Made by a program: the position numbers and the translations under genes. This document shows, piece by piece, positions 42,247-50,783 of a stretch of 64,000 nucleotides of DNA (the stretch's first letter is position 1; each line of letters opens with the position of its first letter). The notes beneath the pieces were generated by a model that saw only the letters and a list, made by a program, of their open reading frames with translations, was not told where the DNA came from and did not search any database. The DNA is from Massilia alkalitolerans DSM 17462 (GTDB lineage: Bacteria > Pseudomonadota > Gammaproteobacteria > Burkholderiales > Burkholderiaceae_D), in assembly GCF_000427785.1 (NCBI RefSeq), contig NZ_ATYR01000006.1, positions 124,001 to 188,000 of the forward strand, in the 5' to 3' direction.

Positions 42247-44211
42247 TCAGATCCGGAACGGCACGAACTTCTTGATCAGGCTCGGCGCTTGGGTATCCGC
42301 CACCAGGGGCGGCGCCGTCACCGGCGAGGTGGGCACGTATTCGGCGACGATGGCCTTGACCATCGATTCGATCGTGCCGCGCTCGTGGGTTTCGCAGGCC
42401 ATCATCAGGCAGGTGATGCAGGTTTCCAGCACACTGGGGCGCAGCGCGCTTTCCTTCATGCGCATGATGCGTGGGTGCTCGCTCGGGAAGACGGTGCCCT
42501 CGGTGAGCAGTTCCTCGTGCAGCTTTTCGCCGGGGAACAGGCCAACGAACTGGACCTCGATGTCGCCGCGCGGGTTCTGCGGCGACCGTTCGGTGAGCCC
42601 GGACATGGCGATCATGGTGCGGGCCAGGTCGACGATCTTGACCGGCTCGCCCATGTCGAGCACGAACACGTCGCCGCCCTTGGCCATGGCGCCGGCCTGG
42701 ATCACCAGCTGGGCCGCCTCGGCGATCAGCATGAAATAGCGCGACACCTCGGGGTGGGTGATGGTCAGCGGGCCGCCGCGGGCGATCTGGCGCTGGAACA
42801 GGGGGATGACAGAGCCGGACGAACCGAGCACGTTGCCGAAGCGGACCATGCAGAAGGTCGTGTGGGCGCCGTGGCGTACGGCCGCCGCCTGGAAGATCAG
42901 CTCGGCGATGCGCTTGCTGGCGCCCATGATGTTCGTCGGGCGTACCGCCTTGTCGCTCGAGATCAGCACGCAGGTTTCGACCTTGTGCTGGGCCGCGGCG
43001 CTGGCCACGACCTGGGCGCCGATCACGTTGTTGCGCAGCCCTTCGACGATATTGGCCTCGACCAGGGGCACGTGCTTGTAGGCGGCGGCGTGGTAGATGG
43101 TGTTGACCTTGCCGTCGCGCAGGACGCGCTCGACCAGTTCGCTGTTGCAGACCGAACCCAGGTGGGCGTGGATGGCCAGCCCCGGGAAGCGCGCGGCCAG
43201 CTCCTGGCGGATGGTGTAGAGCGCGTACTCGGAGTGGTCGAGCAGGTGCAGCTCTAGCGGGGTCAGCGTGACGATCTGGCGGCACAGCTCGCTGCCGATC
43301 GACCCGCCGGCGCCGGTGACGAGCACGCTCTTGCCGCGGACGCAGCGGGCGAACAGGTCGAGCCGCGGCGGCACCGGGGCTCGCCCGAGCAGGTCCTCGA
43401 ACTTGAGTTCGCGGATCGTGCCTTGCGCCGGCGGCCGGTCGTCGGCCAGGTCGACCAGGCGGCTCAGGATCTTGACCGGTACCCCGGCCTGGCCGAGGCG
43501 CTGCATGATGTCGCGCAGGCGCTCCGGCGACACCGAGGGCAGGGCGATCACGATCGTGCGGATGCCCTGCGAAGCCACCAGCTCGGCCAGGCGAGCGGTA
43601 TTGAACACGCGCAGGCCGGCGATGGTGCGTTCGTTCAGGGCGCGCTTGTCGTCGAAGAAGCAGACCGGACGGTATTCGTCGCTGTGGCGCATCGCCTGCA
43701 CCAGGCGCGCACCGGCATCGCCGGCGCCGTAGACGGCCACCGCATCGGATGCGCCGGCGCGCCGCCCGCCGTGGGCGCGCAGCAGGTTTCGCAGGCCGAT
43801 ACGGGAAATGACGACATACGAGAAAACCACGAACCAGTAAATGGCCAGCGCGCTGCGCGGAAAGCGCGGCTCGTTCATGATGATTAATACGACATACACG
43901 CACAAAATGGCGAATGCGAGTGCGGCGCCGGTAAAACTCAATAAACGCTGGTCGATGAAACGAATAACCGCCCGGTATAAATCAGATACCGAAAATGCGG
44001 CAATGGTGACCACGGCCACCAGCGCATACGACGCGGGACCAAAATTCTGTGCAAGCTGTAAATCGCCACCCCGTAATATCATCGCGATCAGAAAACAGAC
44101 CGGCAATGCCAGGAGGTCGCAGCCCACCATCAGGGCGATTTTACTGGTGCGGCTCATCGACACCATCCGTACGCAAAGCTGGCTGAAAAGATCGGATCTG
44201 AAATTGGACAT
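42247..44211 (-). CDS. Membrane UDP-GlcNAc 4,6-dehydratase (WbpM/PglF/CapD family)
   Basis: Large-form nucleotide-sugar dehydratase. The 654 residues comprise four N-terminal membrane helices (within about 25-140), a CoA-binding-like Rossmann domain ([10 protein letters not shown] near 161), and the catalytic SDR domain with [15 protein letters not shown] from 299 and [17 protein letters not shown] near 418, in which Met replaces the active-site Tyr of classical SDRs, as in WbpM/PglF. It probably makes the 4-keto-6-deoxy precursor for QuiNAc4N (bacillosamine) or FucNAc sugars. First gene of the minus-strand run. Confidence 0.93.
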   Translation of the reverse strand: MSNFRSDLFSQLCVRMVSMSRTSKIALMVGCDLLALPVCFLIAMILRGGDLQLAQNFGPASYALVAVVTIAAFSVSDLYRAVIRFIDQRLLSFTGAALAFAILCVYVVLIIMNEPRFPRSALAIYWFVVFSYVVISRIGLRNLLRAHGGRRAGASDAVAVYGAGDAGARLVQAMRHSDEYRPVCFFDDKRALNERTIAGLRVFNTARLAELVASQGIRTIVIALPSVSPERLRDIMQRLGQAGVPVKILSRLVDLADDRPPAQGTIRELKFEDLLGRAPVPPRLDLFARCVRGKSVLVTGAGGSIGSELCRQIVTLTPLELHLLDHSEYALYTIRQELAARFPGLAIHAHLGSVCNSELVERVLRDGKVNTIYHAAAYKHVPLVEANIVEGLRNNVIGAQVVASAAAQHKVETCVLISSDKAVRPTNIMGASKRIAELIFQAAAVRHGAHTTFCMVRFGNVLGSSGSVIPLFQRQIARGGPLTITHPEVSRYFMLIAEAAQLVIQAGAMAKGGDVFVLDMGEPVKIVDLARTMIAMSGLTERSPQNPRGDIEVQFVGLFPGEKLHEELLTEGTVFPSEHPRIMRMKESALRPSVLETCITCLMMACETHERGTIESMVKAIVAEYVPTSPVTAPPLVADTQAPSLIKKFVPFRI

Positions 44212-44627
44212 GGCAATCCGCTGCGGTTAGGAATTAATGAAAGCCTAGAGAAACTCGGGCGCGGCAATGCATAAAACGAGATAATCCGGTCATTATCCAG
44301 AAAGGAAACAAGTAAATAAAAAGAAGTTTTGTAAATTTATTATCAGGCGGCTACTACTAATGGAGTTTGACCTGACTCAACGGCGGCAAGTGAATTAATT
44401 CGAAAAGACTTGAAAATGAAAATAGGAAATGAAAATAGGAAATAAATCACCTATTTCATTTCCATTGATTATTTAATTGATGAGCGGAACTGCTGAGCAG
44501 ACAGGGGCGTGCGCAGGCCACGCGGACGGTCGCCGGCGCGGCAGAAAGAGGAGGGGAAGGGACGACGCGCCGGCAAGGCGGCGCGTCGGAAAGGGCGGAA
44601 GCGCCGCCGGCCGGGCCGGCAGCGGGT
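44212..44627. other. AT-rich control region of the exopolysaccharide run, then GC-rich spacer
   Basis: From 44212 to about 44475 the DNA is strikingly AT-rich compared with everything around it and should hold the promoter of the minus-strand exopolysaccharide genes. A short palindrome GATAAT-n6-ATTATC (44280-44297) is a possible operator. No confident -35/-10 pair was found. From 44480 to 44627 the sequence is GC-rich and holds no credible gene. Confidence 0.6.
44415..44461. repeat. 13-bp tandem repeat plus inverted copy
   Basis: AATGAAAATAGGA occurs twice in tandem (44415-44427, 44428-44440). A near-inverted copy, CCTATTTCATTT, follows at 44450-44461 after a ten-base spacer, so either direct copy can pair with it. 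It could be a protein-binding site or a hairpin. Confidence 0.7.
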
Positions 44628-45602
44628 TCAGGCGCCCGGGCGGCCCGGGCGCGGTTGCGGTGCCATAAGCGGCACCGTGATCTGCTCGTTCAGGCGCAGG
44701 AACTTGAAGCCGGCCAGCACCTGGCCAGGCTTGCCCTCGCGCGCATTTCGGGCCTCGCGCTCGGCGGCGCGGGCAATGAAGGAGTCGAACGTCTCTTCGC
44801 GCACCTGCGGCGCCTGCGAGTGCAGGAAGCGCCGCTCGCCGTCCGGGCCCAGCACCACCAGGCCGACGTGCGAGGCCCAGTATTCGCCGTTGCGGGTCGA
44901 GATCACGTTCACGAAGTCGCCTTCCTGCAGCTGGGCGGCGATCGCCGCCACGCCTTCCTTGGGCACGTAGGCCTGGCGGCTGCTCTCGACCGGGATGTCG
45001 CGCACTGTGTTGTGGCGGGTCCGCAGGAAGCGTGCGCGGTCCACCGTCATCGCATACGAGGGGCCGCCTGGTCCGGCCAGCTCGGCGCTGACGTCGGTCA
45101 CCAGCCAGCGGTTGGCCACGTTCCAGTCCATCTCGGTGTAGTGGTTGCGGGTGGCCACGCCGATCACGCCGTCGCGGTAGCGGATCCGCTGCAGCATCCA
45201 GAAGAATTCTTCCCAGGACTGCGACAGGGCCATCGCGTAGGTGTGTTCGGCGAAGACCACGCAGTCGCTTTCCTTCAGGCTGAACAGCGGCAGGTCGTCG
45301 TGTACCTCATACGGAAACTCGCCCAGCAGGTGCAGCGAATACGGCTGCCCGAGGTTCTTGCGGCCGATCGCGGCGATCCGCTTGCGCAAGTCGGGTTCGG
45401 CCGTGTGGATGTGGGCGATATAGCGGCCCGCTTCCTGCGGCGTCATCTGGTAGATCTGCTTCTGCAGCACGGCGGCCAGCGGCAGCTCGGCTGCCGGCGT
45501 GCCCGGCTTGGCGGAAGACTGCGGAGTCGGAGGAGCGCTGGCGCAGCCGGCGAGGGCGGCGCCGGCAAGCAGCAGGCTGCTGAGGCGGATGGCAATAGGC
45601 AT
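44628..45602 (-). CDS. DUF1460 lipoprotein, NlpC/P60-like amidase fold
   Basis: A 324-residue predicted lipoprotein (lipobox LAGC near residue 18) of the DUF1460 family, whose members are N-acetylmuramoyl-alanine amidase or peptide-cleaving cysteine hydrolases. The catalytic Cys lies in FSLKESDCVVFAEHTYAM and a His in GEYWASHVGLVV. An ATG at 45602 is preferred; a TTG two codons upstream is possible but nothing resembles a strong ribosome binding site. Divergent from the TonB-dependent receptor with a 247-base gap. Probably acts on cell-wall fragments in the periplasm. Confidence 0.85.
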   Translation of the reverse strand: MPIAIRLSSLLLAGAALAGCASAPPTPQSSAKPGTPAAELPLAAVLQKQIYQMTPQEAGRYIAHIHTAEPDLRKRIAAIGRKNLGQPYSLHLLGEFPYEVHDDLPLFSLKESDCVVFAEHTYAMALSQSWEEFFWMLQRIRYRDGVIGVATRNHYTEMDWNVANRWLVTDVSAELAGPGGPSYAMTVDRARFLRTRHNTVRDIPVESSRQAYVPKEGVAAIAAQLQEGDFVNVISTRNGEYWASHVGLVVLGPDGERRFLHSQAPQVREETFDSFIARAAEREARNAREGKPGQVLAGFKFLRLNEQITVPLMAPQPRPGRPGA

Positions 45603-45849
45603 TTGCAAAAAAGAGACACTTAAGACGATGAAGGTGCAGCCACGCTACTCCTGCGCCCGCGTAAAAGGGAATGAAATTTTGTTCATTCACTATAACTTCA
45701 TCGACGTTCGAATATGTACATTCCTGGAAGTTATATAAAGGCGAACACAAGTGATTATTCATCAAGCTTGACATCATCAATACTCCCGACCATGGCAGAA
45801 AGTTGCCTACCAGTTGCATACCAATAGCTATAATCTCAGGAGAGACGTC

Positions 45850-48813
45850 ATGTTCAAGCAGAAGCCGCTCGCAGCGGCCGTTTCGTTGGCCGTTTGGAGT
45901 CTGGCCGCCGCGTCCGCCGTCGCGCAGGACGCACCGTCGGGACAAATCCAGACCGTCGAGGTCACCGGTATTCGCGCCTCGATGGCCAAGTCGCTGGCCG
46001 TCAAGCGCGATTCTTCCGCCAACGTCGAGGTGATCACCGCCGAAGACGTGGGCAAGATGCCGGACAAGAACCTGGCAGACTCGCTGCAGCGTCTCGCCGG
46101 CGTGGCCGTGCGCACCGACTACGACGAGGCCGAAAAAGTCGCGATGCGCGGCTCCAACCCGGACCATACCCTGATCCTGTTCAACGGTCACACCGTCTCG
46201 GGCGGCGACTGGTACTTCGCCGACCAGCTCTCGAGCAGCCGTTCGACCAGCCTGTCGCTGATGCCTTCGACGGTCCTGAACCAGGCTGTCGTCTACAAGA
46301 CCTCGCAGGCCAACATCGTCGACGGCGGCATGGCCGGCACCATCAACGTGTCCACCCGCAAGCCGCTGGCGCAGAAGGAGCGCCTGACCGGCGTCGTCAA
46401 CCTCGGCGCCGTGTACTCGCAGCTGCCGAGCAAGGCCGCGCACGACACCAACGCCTCGATCAACTGGAAGAACGAGTCGAACACCTTCGGCTTCATCCTG
46501 CAGGGCTTCGCCGAGAAGCGCCACTCGCGCCGCGATTCGGCTTCGCGCTTCGCCTACTCGGGCGGCAGCGGCTGGGATGTGATCAACACCAGCACCATGA
46601 AGGGCATCACCGACGAATCCCTGGCCGGCACCGGCTACAAGGCCTCGGACCTGGAAGGCGTGCGCATCCCGGGTTCGATGAGCATGGAATACGTGGAAGG
46701 CGTGCGTGACCGCAAGGGCGGCATGTTCTCGGCGCAGTTCAAGCCGAACAACGACCTCGACATGACCATGACCGGCTTCCATTCGGAGATGAAGGCGAAT
46801 AACTTCGGCCGCCTGAATGCCGGCGCCATGTTCAGCATGCTGCGCGGCCTGGGCGGGGCGCAGGGCGTCGCCACGCCGACCGACTCGAACGGCCAGCGCG
46901 TCTACGCGCAGATCAAGAACCCGGTGATCGTCACCGAGCGCACCATGTACGGCCACGAGCTGAAGGTGCTGAAGGCGGCCGACATCGTCTACCCGGCCGG
47001 CACCACCCCGCAGTACATCGGCGAGACCGAAGGCGCCTACCGCGACGGCGCCAAGGCCAGCAGCGCCTTCCTCGACCTCGACGTGAAATACCGCGTCAGC
47101 CCGGACCTGACGGTCAAGGCGCTGCTGTCGGCCACCAAGGGCGTCGGCGAGACCGCGCTCGACCAGGGCCTGACCTATACCCGCTACGGCACCGGCGTGT
47201 CCTATGCGCTGGGCAGCCTGTACGACGCCCCGTTCGTCAAGTGGTATGGTACCGGCCCGAACGTCCCGGGCCGCAACGCCGACGGCAGCGGCTACGTGCT
47301 GACCGGCCGCGCCGCCTCGGGCGTGACCACCAACGACCGCGAGAAGAGCATCAACCTTGATGCCGAGTACAAGCTCGACACGACCTACGTCAAGTCGCTC
47401 GAGTTCGGCGTGCGCCACGCCGACCACCGCCGCGACAGCGCCCGCCGCTTCCCGCAGCTGCGCAGTGGCGACCTGAACGCCAACGCACCAACCGGCGCCT
47501 TCAACTTCCAGCCGATCCCGGCGGACTTCGGCGCCGACCTGGACGGCCCGGCAGGCTGGGACAACACCAGCTGGACCCTGACTCCGGACGCGCTGAAGGC
47601 CTATTTCGCGGCCAACTACAAGCCGACCAACTCGGAATGGGAGCGCCGCGTCTCGACCGAACTCGACATGCGCGAGCGCCAGAGCTCCGGCTACCTGATG
47701 GCCAACCTGGAAGGCGAACGCTGGTCGGGTAACGTGGGCCTGCGCTACGTGCGCACCCAGGTCAACGCCAACGTGCCGTCGCCGCTCCCGGCAGGCACCT
47801 GCCCGCGCACCGAACCGGGCAAGCCGGCGACCACCTGCGCCGCCGTCCCAGGCGCGATCACCACCGCCAGCGACGGCGTGCAGTACTACGACGGCGTGCC
47901 GTTCAATCCGCTCGCCGGCGTGATGTACTTCAAGCAGGCCAAGGAAAGCAAGTTCAACAACCTGCTGCCGAGCCTGAACCTGCGCTACGAGCTGACCAAG
48001 GACCAGATCCTGCGCTTCGGCGCCAGCAAGACCATCTCGCGCCAGAACTACAACATCCTGGGCGCCGGCTACGGTTCGCCGGCCTGCACCGACGGCTTCT
48101 GCCAAGTCACCGGCCCGAACCCGAACCTGGAGCCGCTGTTCGCGAAGAACCTGGACCTTTCGTACGCCTGGTACTTCGCGCGTCGTTCGATGGTGGGCGT
48201 GAACCTGTTCGCCTCGAACATCACCGGCTATCCGAAGACCGGCGTGGCCGGCCAGGACACCGTGCAGCTGCTCGACCCGCGTGACAACGTCATCAAGAAC
48301 TTCGCGGTGAACTCGGCCTCGCAGCAGGGTGCGCGCATCCGCGGCATCGAGCTGATGTACGAGCAGCCGTTCGGCAGTACGCCGTTCGGCTTCACCTCGA
48401 ACGTCAGCCGTGCCAAGACCGAAGTGGATGACGGCCGTCCGATGGTGGGCGCCTCCGAGTATGCGGCCAACCTGGGCGTGTACTTCGAGAACGACACCGT
48501 GTCGGCGCGACTGGTCGCCAACTACCGCAGCGAGTACGTCAACACCTCGACCGCGCCGGCGCCGAACGCCAACAGCCAGGGCCTGTCGACCATCAACGGC
48601 ATCCTGATGCCGGTGGCGCCGACCATGGCCGCGCCGGTGACCACGCTGGCCTTCAACGCGAGCTACAACCTGCGTCCGGACCTGGTGCTCTCGTTCGATG
48701 CGACCAACCTGACCAACGTGAAGCGCGCCTACTACCGCTACAGCGAAGCGGAGCAGCAGAAGCTGGACGTCTCTGGCCGCATCTTCTACCTGAATCTGAA
48801 GTACCGCTTCTGA
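45850..48813 (+). CDS. TonB-dependent outer-membrane receptor
   Basis: A 987-residue outer-membrane transporter of the large type common in Caulobacter, Xanthomonas and Massilia for carbohydrates or other bulky nutrients. A signal peptide (AVSLAVWSLAAASAVAQ) leads into the plug with TVEVTGIRASMAKSL, VITAEDVGKMPDKNLADSLQ and the receptor barrel, ending FYLNLKYRF with the terminal aromatic needed for assembly. The ATG at 45850 has AGGAGAG at good spacing; an upstream in-frame ATG (45814) lacks this. A TTGACA (45768-45773) upstream has no good -10 partner. Substrate unknown. Confidence 0.93.
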   Translation: MFKQKPLAAAVSLAVWSLAAASAVAQDAPSGQIQTVEVTGIRASMAKSLAVKRDSSANVEVITAEDVGKMPDKNLADSLQRLAGVAVRTDYDEAEKVAMRGSNPDHTLILFNGHTVSGGDWYFADQLSSSRSTSLSLMPSTVLNQAVVYKTSQANIVDGGMAGTINVSTRKPLAQKERLTGVVNLGAVYSQLPSKAAHDTNASINWKNESNTFGFILQGFAEKRHSRRDSASRFAYSGGSGWDVINTSTMKGITDESLAGTGYKASDLEGVRIPGSMSMEYVEGVRDRKGGMFSAQFKPNNDLDMTMTGFHSEMKANNFGRLNAGAMFSMLRGLGGAQGVATPTDSNGQRVYAQIKNPVIVTERTMYGHELKVLKAADIVYPAGTTPQYIGETEGAYRDGAKASSAFLDLDVKYRVSPDLTVKALLSATKGVGETALDQGLTYTRYGTGVSYALGSLYDAPFVKWYGTGPNVPGRNADGSGYVLTGRAASGVTTNDREKSINLDAEYKLDTTYVKSLEFGVRHADHRRDSARRFPQLRSGDLNANAPTGAFNFQPIPADFGADLDGPAGWDNTSWTLTPDALKAYFAANYKPTNSEWERRVSTELDMRERQSSGYLMANLEGERWSGNVGLRYVRTQVNANVPSPLPAGTCPRTEPGKPATTCAAVPGAITTASDGVQYYDGVPFNPLAGVMYFKQAKESKFNNLLPSLNLRYELTKDQILRFGASKTISRQNYNILGAGYGSPACTDGFCQVTGPNPNLEPLFAKNLDLSYAWYFARRSMVGVNLFASNITGYPKTGVAGQDTVQLLDPRDNVIKNFAVNSASQQGARIRGIELMYEQPFGSTPFGFTSNVSRAKTEVDDGRPMVGASEYAANLGVYFENDTVSARLVANYRSEYVNTSTAPAPNANSQGLSTINGILMPVAPTMAAPVTTLAFNASYNLRPDLVLSFDATNLTNVKRAYYRYSEAEQQKLDVSGRIFYLNLKYRF

Positions 48814-48832
48814 TTCCGGCCTAGTCTGATCA

Positions 48833-48860
48833 AAGGGGAGCTTCGGCTCCCCTTTTTTTA
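48833..48860 (+). terminator. Terminator after the TonB-dependent receptor
   Basis: AAGGGGAGC, tetraloop TTCG, GCTCCCCTT and a run of T. A textbook rho-independent terminator with a UUCG loop. Confidence 0.95.
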
Positions 48861-48904
48861 TCCGCGGCGCCGCGGGCTTCCACTGGGGCCCGCCGCCCTG
48901 TAGG

Positions 48905-49049
48905 AGACGGCCTATCGAACAATGTGCGGCACCTAACGGTGGGTCCGGCAGCCCATCGTTATCATGGGAACCGTCTGAGTGAGGCACCTGTGCGACAAGC
49001 GCACGGTACCGACAGCTCAACAGGTTAGCCGGTCGCCTCGAGGACCGGC
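48905..49049 (+). ncRNA. Structured leader or small RNA upstream of two small genes (unassigned)
   Basis: The segment folds by eye into a closed multi-helix shape. AGACGG (48905-48910) pairs with CCGTCT (48971-48976) around two hairpins, CACC-TAAC-GGTG (48930-48941) and CCCAT-n7-ATGGG (48952-48968). Then ACCTGT (48986-48991) pairs with ACAGGT (49020-49025), and GCCGGTC/GACCGGC (49028-49049) forms a last hairpin 54 bases before the first small gene. The stretch GTGAGGCACCTGT...ACAGG recalls the GTGAGGC/ACAGG core of the ykoK (M-box) leader family, but the rest does not fit and the identity is open. Confidence 0.45.
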
Positions 49050-49103
49050 ACCAATTTCGGGCCACGCCCCAGGCGTCGGCCCCCAACGGAAGTGGAGGTC
49101 GCC

Positions 49104-49265
49104 ATGTCCGAGATCAAGCAGCCACCCAAGCACCTGGTTCGTGAATACCTCGAGCGCCGTGCGCGGGACAGCGCACCACCGCCGACGCCGGAGGAAATCC
49201 GCCGCCAGCTCGGCTGGGGAATGCTGATGCCCTCCGATCTCAAGATGGGGACCAACCGCTCCTGA
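49104..49265 (+). CDS. Small basic protein of 53 residues, unknown
   Basis: The frame from ATG at 49104 is preceded by GGAGG with five bases spacing. The product is hydrophilic: an N-terminal amphipathic Arg/Glu helix (HLVREYLERRARDS), a Pro-rich break (APPPTPEEIRRQLGWGM) and a Met-rich end (LMPSDLKMG). It has no membrane segment or signal. Good ribosome binding site, sensible amino-acid use and the twin gene 45 bases downstream make it a likely real gene. Family not recognised. Confidence 0.7.
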   Translation: MSEIKQPPKHLVREYLERRARDSAPPPTPEEIRRQLGWGMLMPSDLKMGTNRS

Positions 49266-49310
49266 TCCCGCGCCGCGCCGCGGCTCACCACCGTCCACCA
49301 GGAGACACTC

Positions 49311-49484
49311 ATGACCAGAAAGATCGGCAGCAAACACGAGGCACAACACCGCGGCAAGAAGGAGCGCCAGGAGATCCGCCGTACCAACATCGCGCGCGAA
49401 GCCGTCAAGATGGCCGAAGCCCGCGCCAAGTACCGCAACCAGGTCAAGGGCCGCCCGCAGATGGACCTGTCGGCATCGGCCTGA
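49311..49484 (+). CDS. Small Lys/Arg-rich protein of 57 residues, unknown
   Basis: The ATG at 49311 has AGGAG at six bases. The product is strongly basic and probably one long helix (GKKERQEIRRTNIAREAVKM and AEARAKYRNQVKGRPQM), which would suit nucleic-acid or ribosome binding. It is followed within 30 bases by a strong terminator, so with the 53-residue gene it forms a tiny two-gene unit under the structured leader. Family not recognised. Confidence 0.7.
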   Translation: MTRKIGSKHEAQHRGKKERQEIRRTNIAREAVKMAEARAKYRNQVKGRPQMDLSASA

Positions 49485-49511
49485 GTTTTACCGAAGCAGT
49501 TTGCCCAACTG

Positions 49512-49540
49512 GCCCGCCTCCTCACAGGCGGGCTTTTTTT
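49512..49540 (+). terminator. Terminator after the two small genes
   Basis: GCCCGCC, eight-base loop, GGCGGGC and seven T. Confidence 0.93.
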
Positions 49541-49690
49541 CGCCTCGCCATTCGCCCGCCGCGCCGCCGTCCGCCGAATACTTCGCCATTCACCGCCGCC
49601 ATACCGCCATTCACCGAAAGGCGCTTCCACTGCATGTTGCTGTTCCGGTATCGTGTGTCCATACAGTCCACACACGAGGAGTCACGCATC

Positions 49691-50083
49691 ATGCATACCG
49701 AAGAAGCGTACCGCTGGCGCAAGCAGGCCGTCCTGGGCCTGGTCCTGATCGCCGTCGGCACCATCATCCTGCTAGACCGCATGTACTACATCGACGCCGG
49801 CGCCTACTGGCGCTACTGGCCAATGCTGCTGGTCGTGGTCGGCATCACCCAGACCATCGGCTATCCGAGCCCGCGCGAATTCGGCAGCGGCCTGTGGATG
49901 GTCTTCATCGGCCTGTGGCTGTTCGCCTGCTTCAACCATGTATTCGGCCTGACTTTCGGTAACAGCTGGCCACTGTTCATCCTGGCCTGGGGCGTGGAAC
50001 TGGTGTTCCAGCCACTGGTCGCCCGCCGTTTCGCCCAGCAGCAGTCGGCCCTCAAGGGAATGGAGCATCAACATGAAGGATAA
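49691..50083 (+). CDS. LiaF-transmembrane-domain (DUF5668-like) membrane protein
   Basis: A 130-residue membrane protein with about four hydrophobic helices (QAVLGLVLIAVGTIILLDRM at 13-32, then near 45-60, 68-85 and 92-112). The LGLVLIAVGTIILLD start is typical of the LiaF-type transmembrane domain. GAGGAG lies ten bases before the ATG at 49691; an upstream in-frame extension is not supported. It overlaps the next LiaF-like gene by 11 bases and begins a four-gene operon with a two-component system. Confidence 0.85.
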   Translation: MHTEEAYRWRKQAVLGLVLIAVGTIILLDRMYYIDAGAYWRYWPMLLVVVGITQTIGYPSPREFGSGLWMVFIGLWLFACFNHVFGLTFGNSWPLFILAWGVELVFQPLVARRFAQQQSALKGMEHQHEG

Positions 50084-50783
50084 TTTCCAGTCGAAGGGCG
50101 TCACCAGCCAGGTCGTGCTCGGCCTGCTCGTGATCCTGATGGGCCTGTTGTTTCTGCTCGATAACCTCGACCTCATCGAGATCCGTCGCGTCCTGACGTT
50201 CTGGCCGATGGTGTTCATCATCGCCGGCACCGTGAAGCTGTGCGACACCCAGAGCCGCAACGGCCAGCTGCTGGGCGGCGGCCTGATCGGGCTCGGCGTC
50301 CTGATGATCCTGGACCGGATGGACATCATCGACTTCAACATCCGTACCCTGTGGCCGCTGTTCCTGATCGGCGCCGGCGCCTTTGTGCTGTACAAGGCCC
50401 TGGATGCGCGCCGTTCCGGATCGACGGCGTCGCTGAAGGACGGGGCCGGTCCGGGAAGCGACGTGGTCGACGTGGCCGCCATCCTGGGCGGATTCGAACG
50501 CCGCGTCACGACGCAGAACTTCCGCGGCGGCGAGATCACGGCGGTGATGGGCGGCTGCTCGCTCGACATGCGCACCGCCTCGATCCAGGACGAAGCCGTG
50601 ATCAACGTGTTCGCGTTCTGGGGCGGCGTCACGCTCAAGTGCCCGCCCGACTGGACCGTCGTGCTGCAGGGCACCCCGATCATGGGCGGTTTCGAGGAAA
50701 AGACCGCGACCCCGCCGCACAGCCAGAAGCGCCTGATCATCCGCGGCTACGCGATCATGGGCGGCGTCGAGGTACGCAACTGA
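50073..50783 (+). CDS. LiaF-like envelope-stress regulator protein
   Basis: A 236-residue protein with the same N-terminal membrane domain as its neighbour (VVLGLLVILMGLLFLLDNLD, then three more helices to about 112) plus a C-terminal LiaF/cell-wall-active-antibiotic-response domain: DVAAILGGFERRV, GGEITAVMGGCSLDMRTAS, WGGVTLKCPPDWTV and GYAIMGGVEVRN form its repeating beta strands. In Firmicutes LiaF inhibits a cognate kinase; here it abuts a LytS-type kinase (overlap of one base), so a similar brake is a fair inference. Confidence 0.88.
   Translation: MKDNFQSKGVTSQVVLGLLVILMGLLFLLDNLDLIEIRRVLTFWPMVFIIAGTVKLCDTQSRNGQLLGGGLIGLGVLMILDRMDIIDFNIRTLWPLFLIGAGAFVLYKALDARRSGSTASLKDGAGPGSDVVDVAAILGGFERRVTTQNFRGGEITAVMGGCSLDMRTASIQDEAVINVFAFWGGVTLKCPPDWTVVLQGTPIMGGFEEKTATPPHSQKRLIIRGYAIMGGVEVRN

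Noticed and set aside
44477..44668. 63-codon plus-strand frame in the GC-rich spacer
   Set aside because: Low-complexity Arg/Gly/Ala sequence without a ribosome binding site, running into the antisense DUF1460 gene.
45792..45806. Sigma-54-like TGGCAG...TTGC before the TonB-dependent receptor
   Set aside because: The GG to GC spacing is nine bases instead of the required ten, and there is no adjacent activator context.
48880..48913. Resemblance of CCACTGG and GTAGGAGACGGCC to the 3' part of a cobalamin riboswitch
   Set aside because: The rest of the conserved B12-box architecture is missing; the match is only two short strings.
45307..49086. Minus-strand frame of 1259 codons across the TonB-dependent receptor
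   Set aside because: Overlaps a well-supported receptor, its terminator and part of the DUF1460 gene in the wrong frame.
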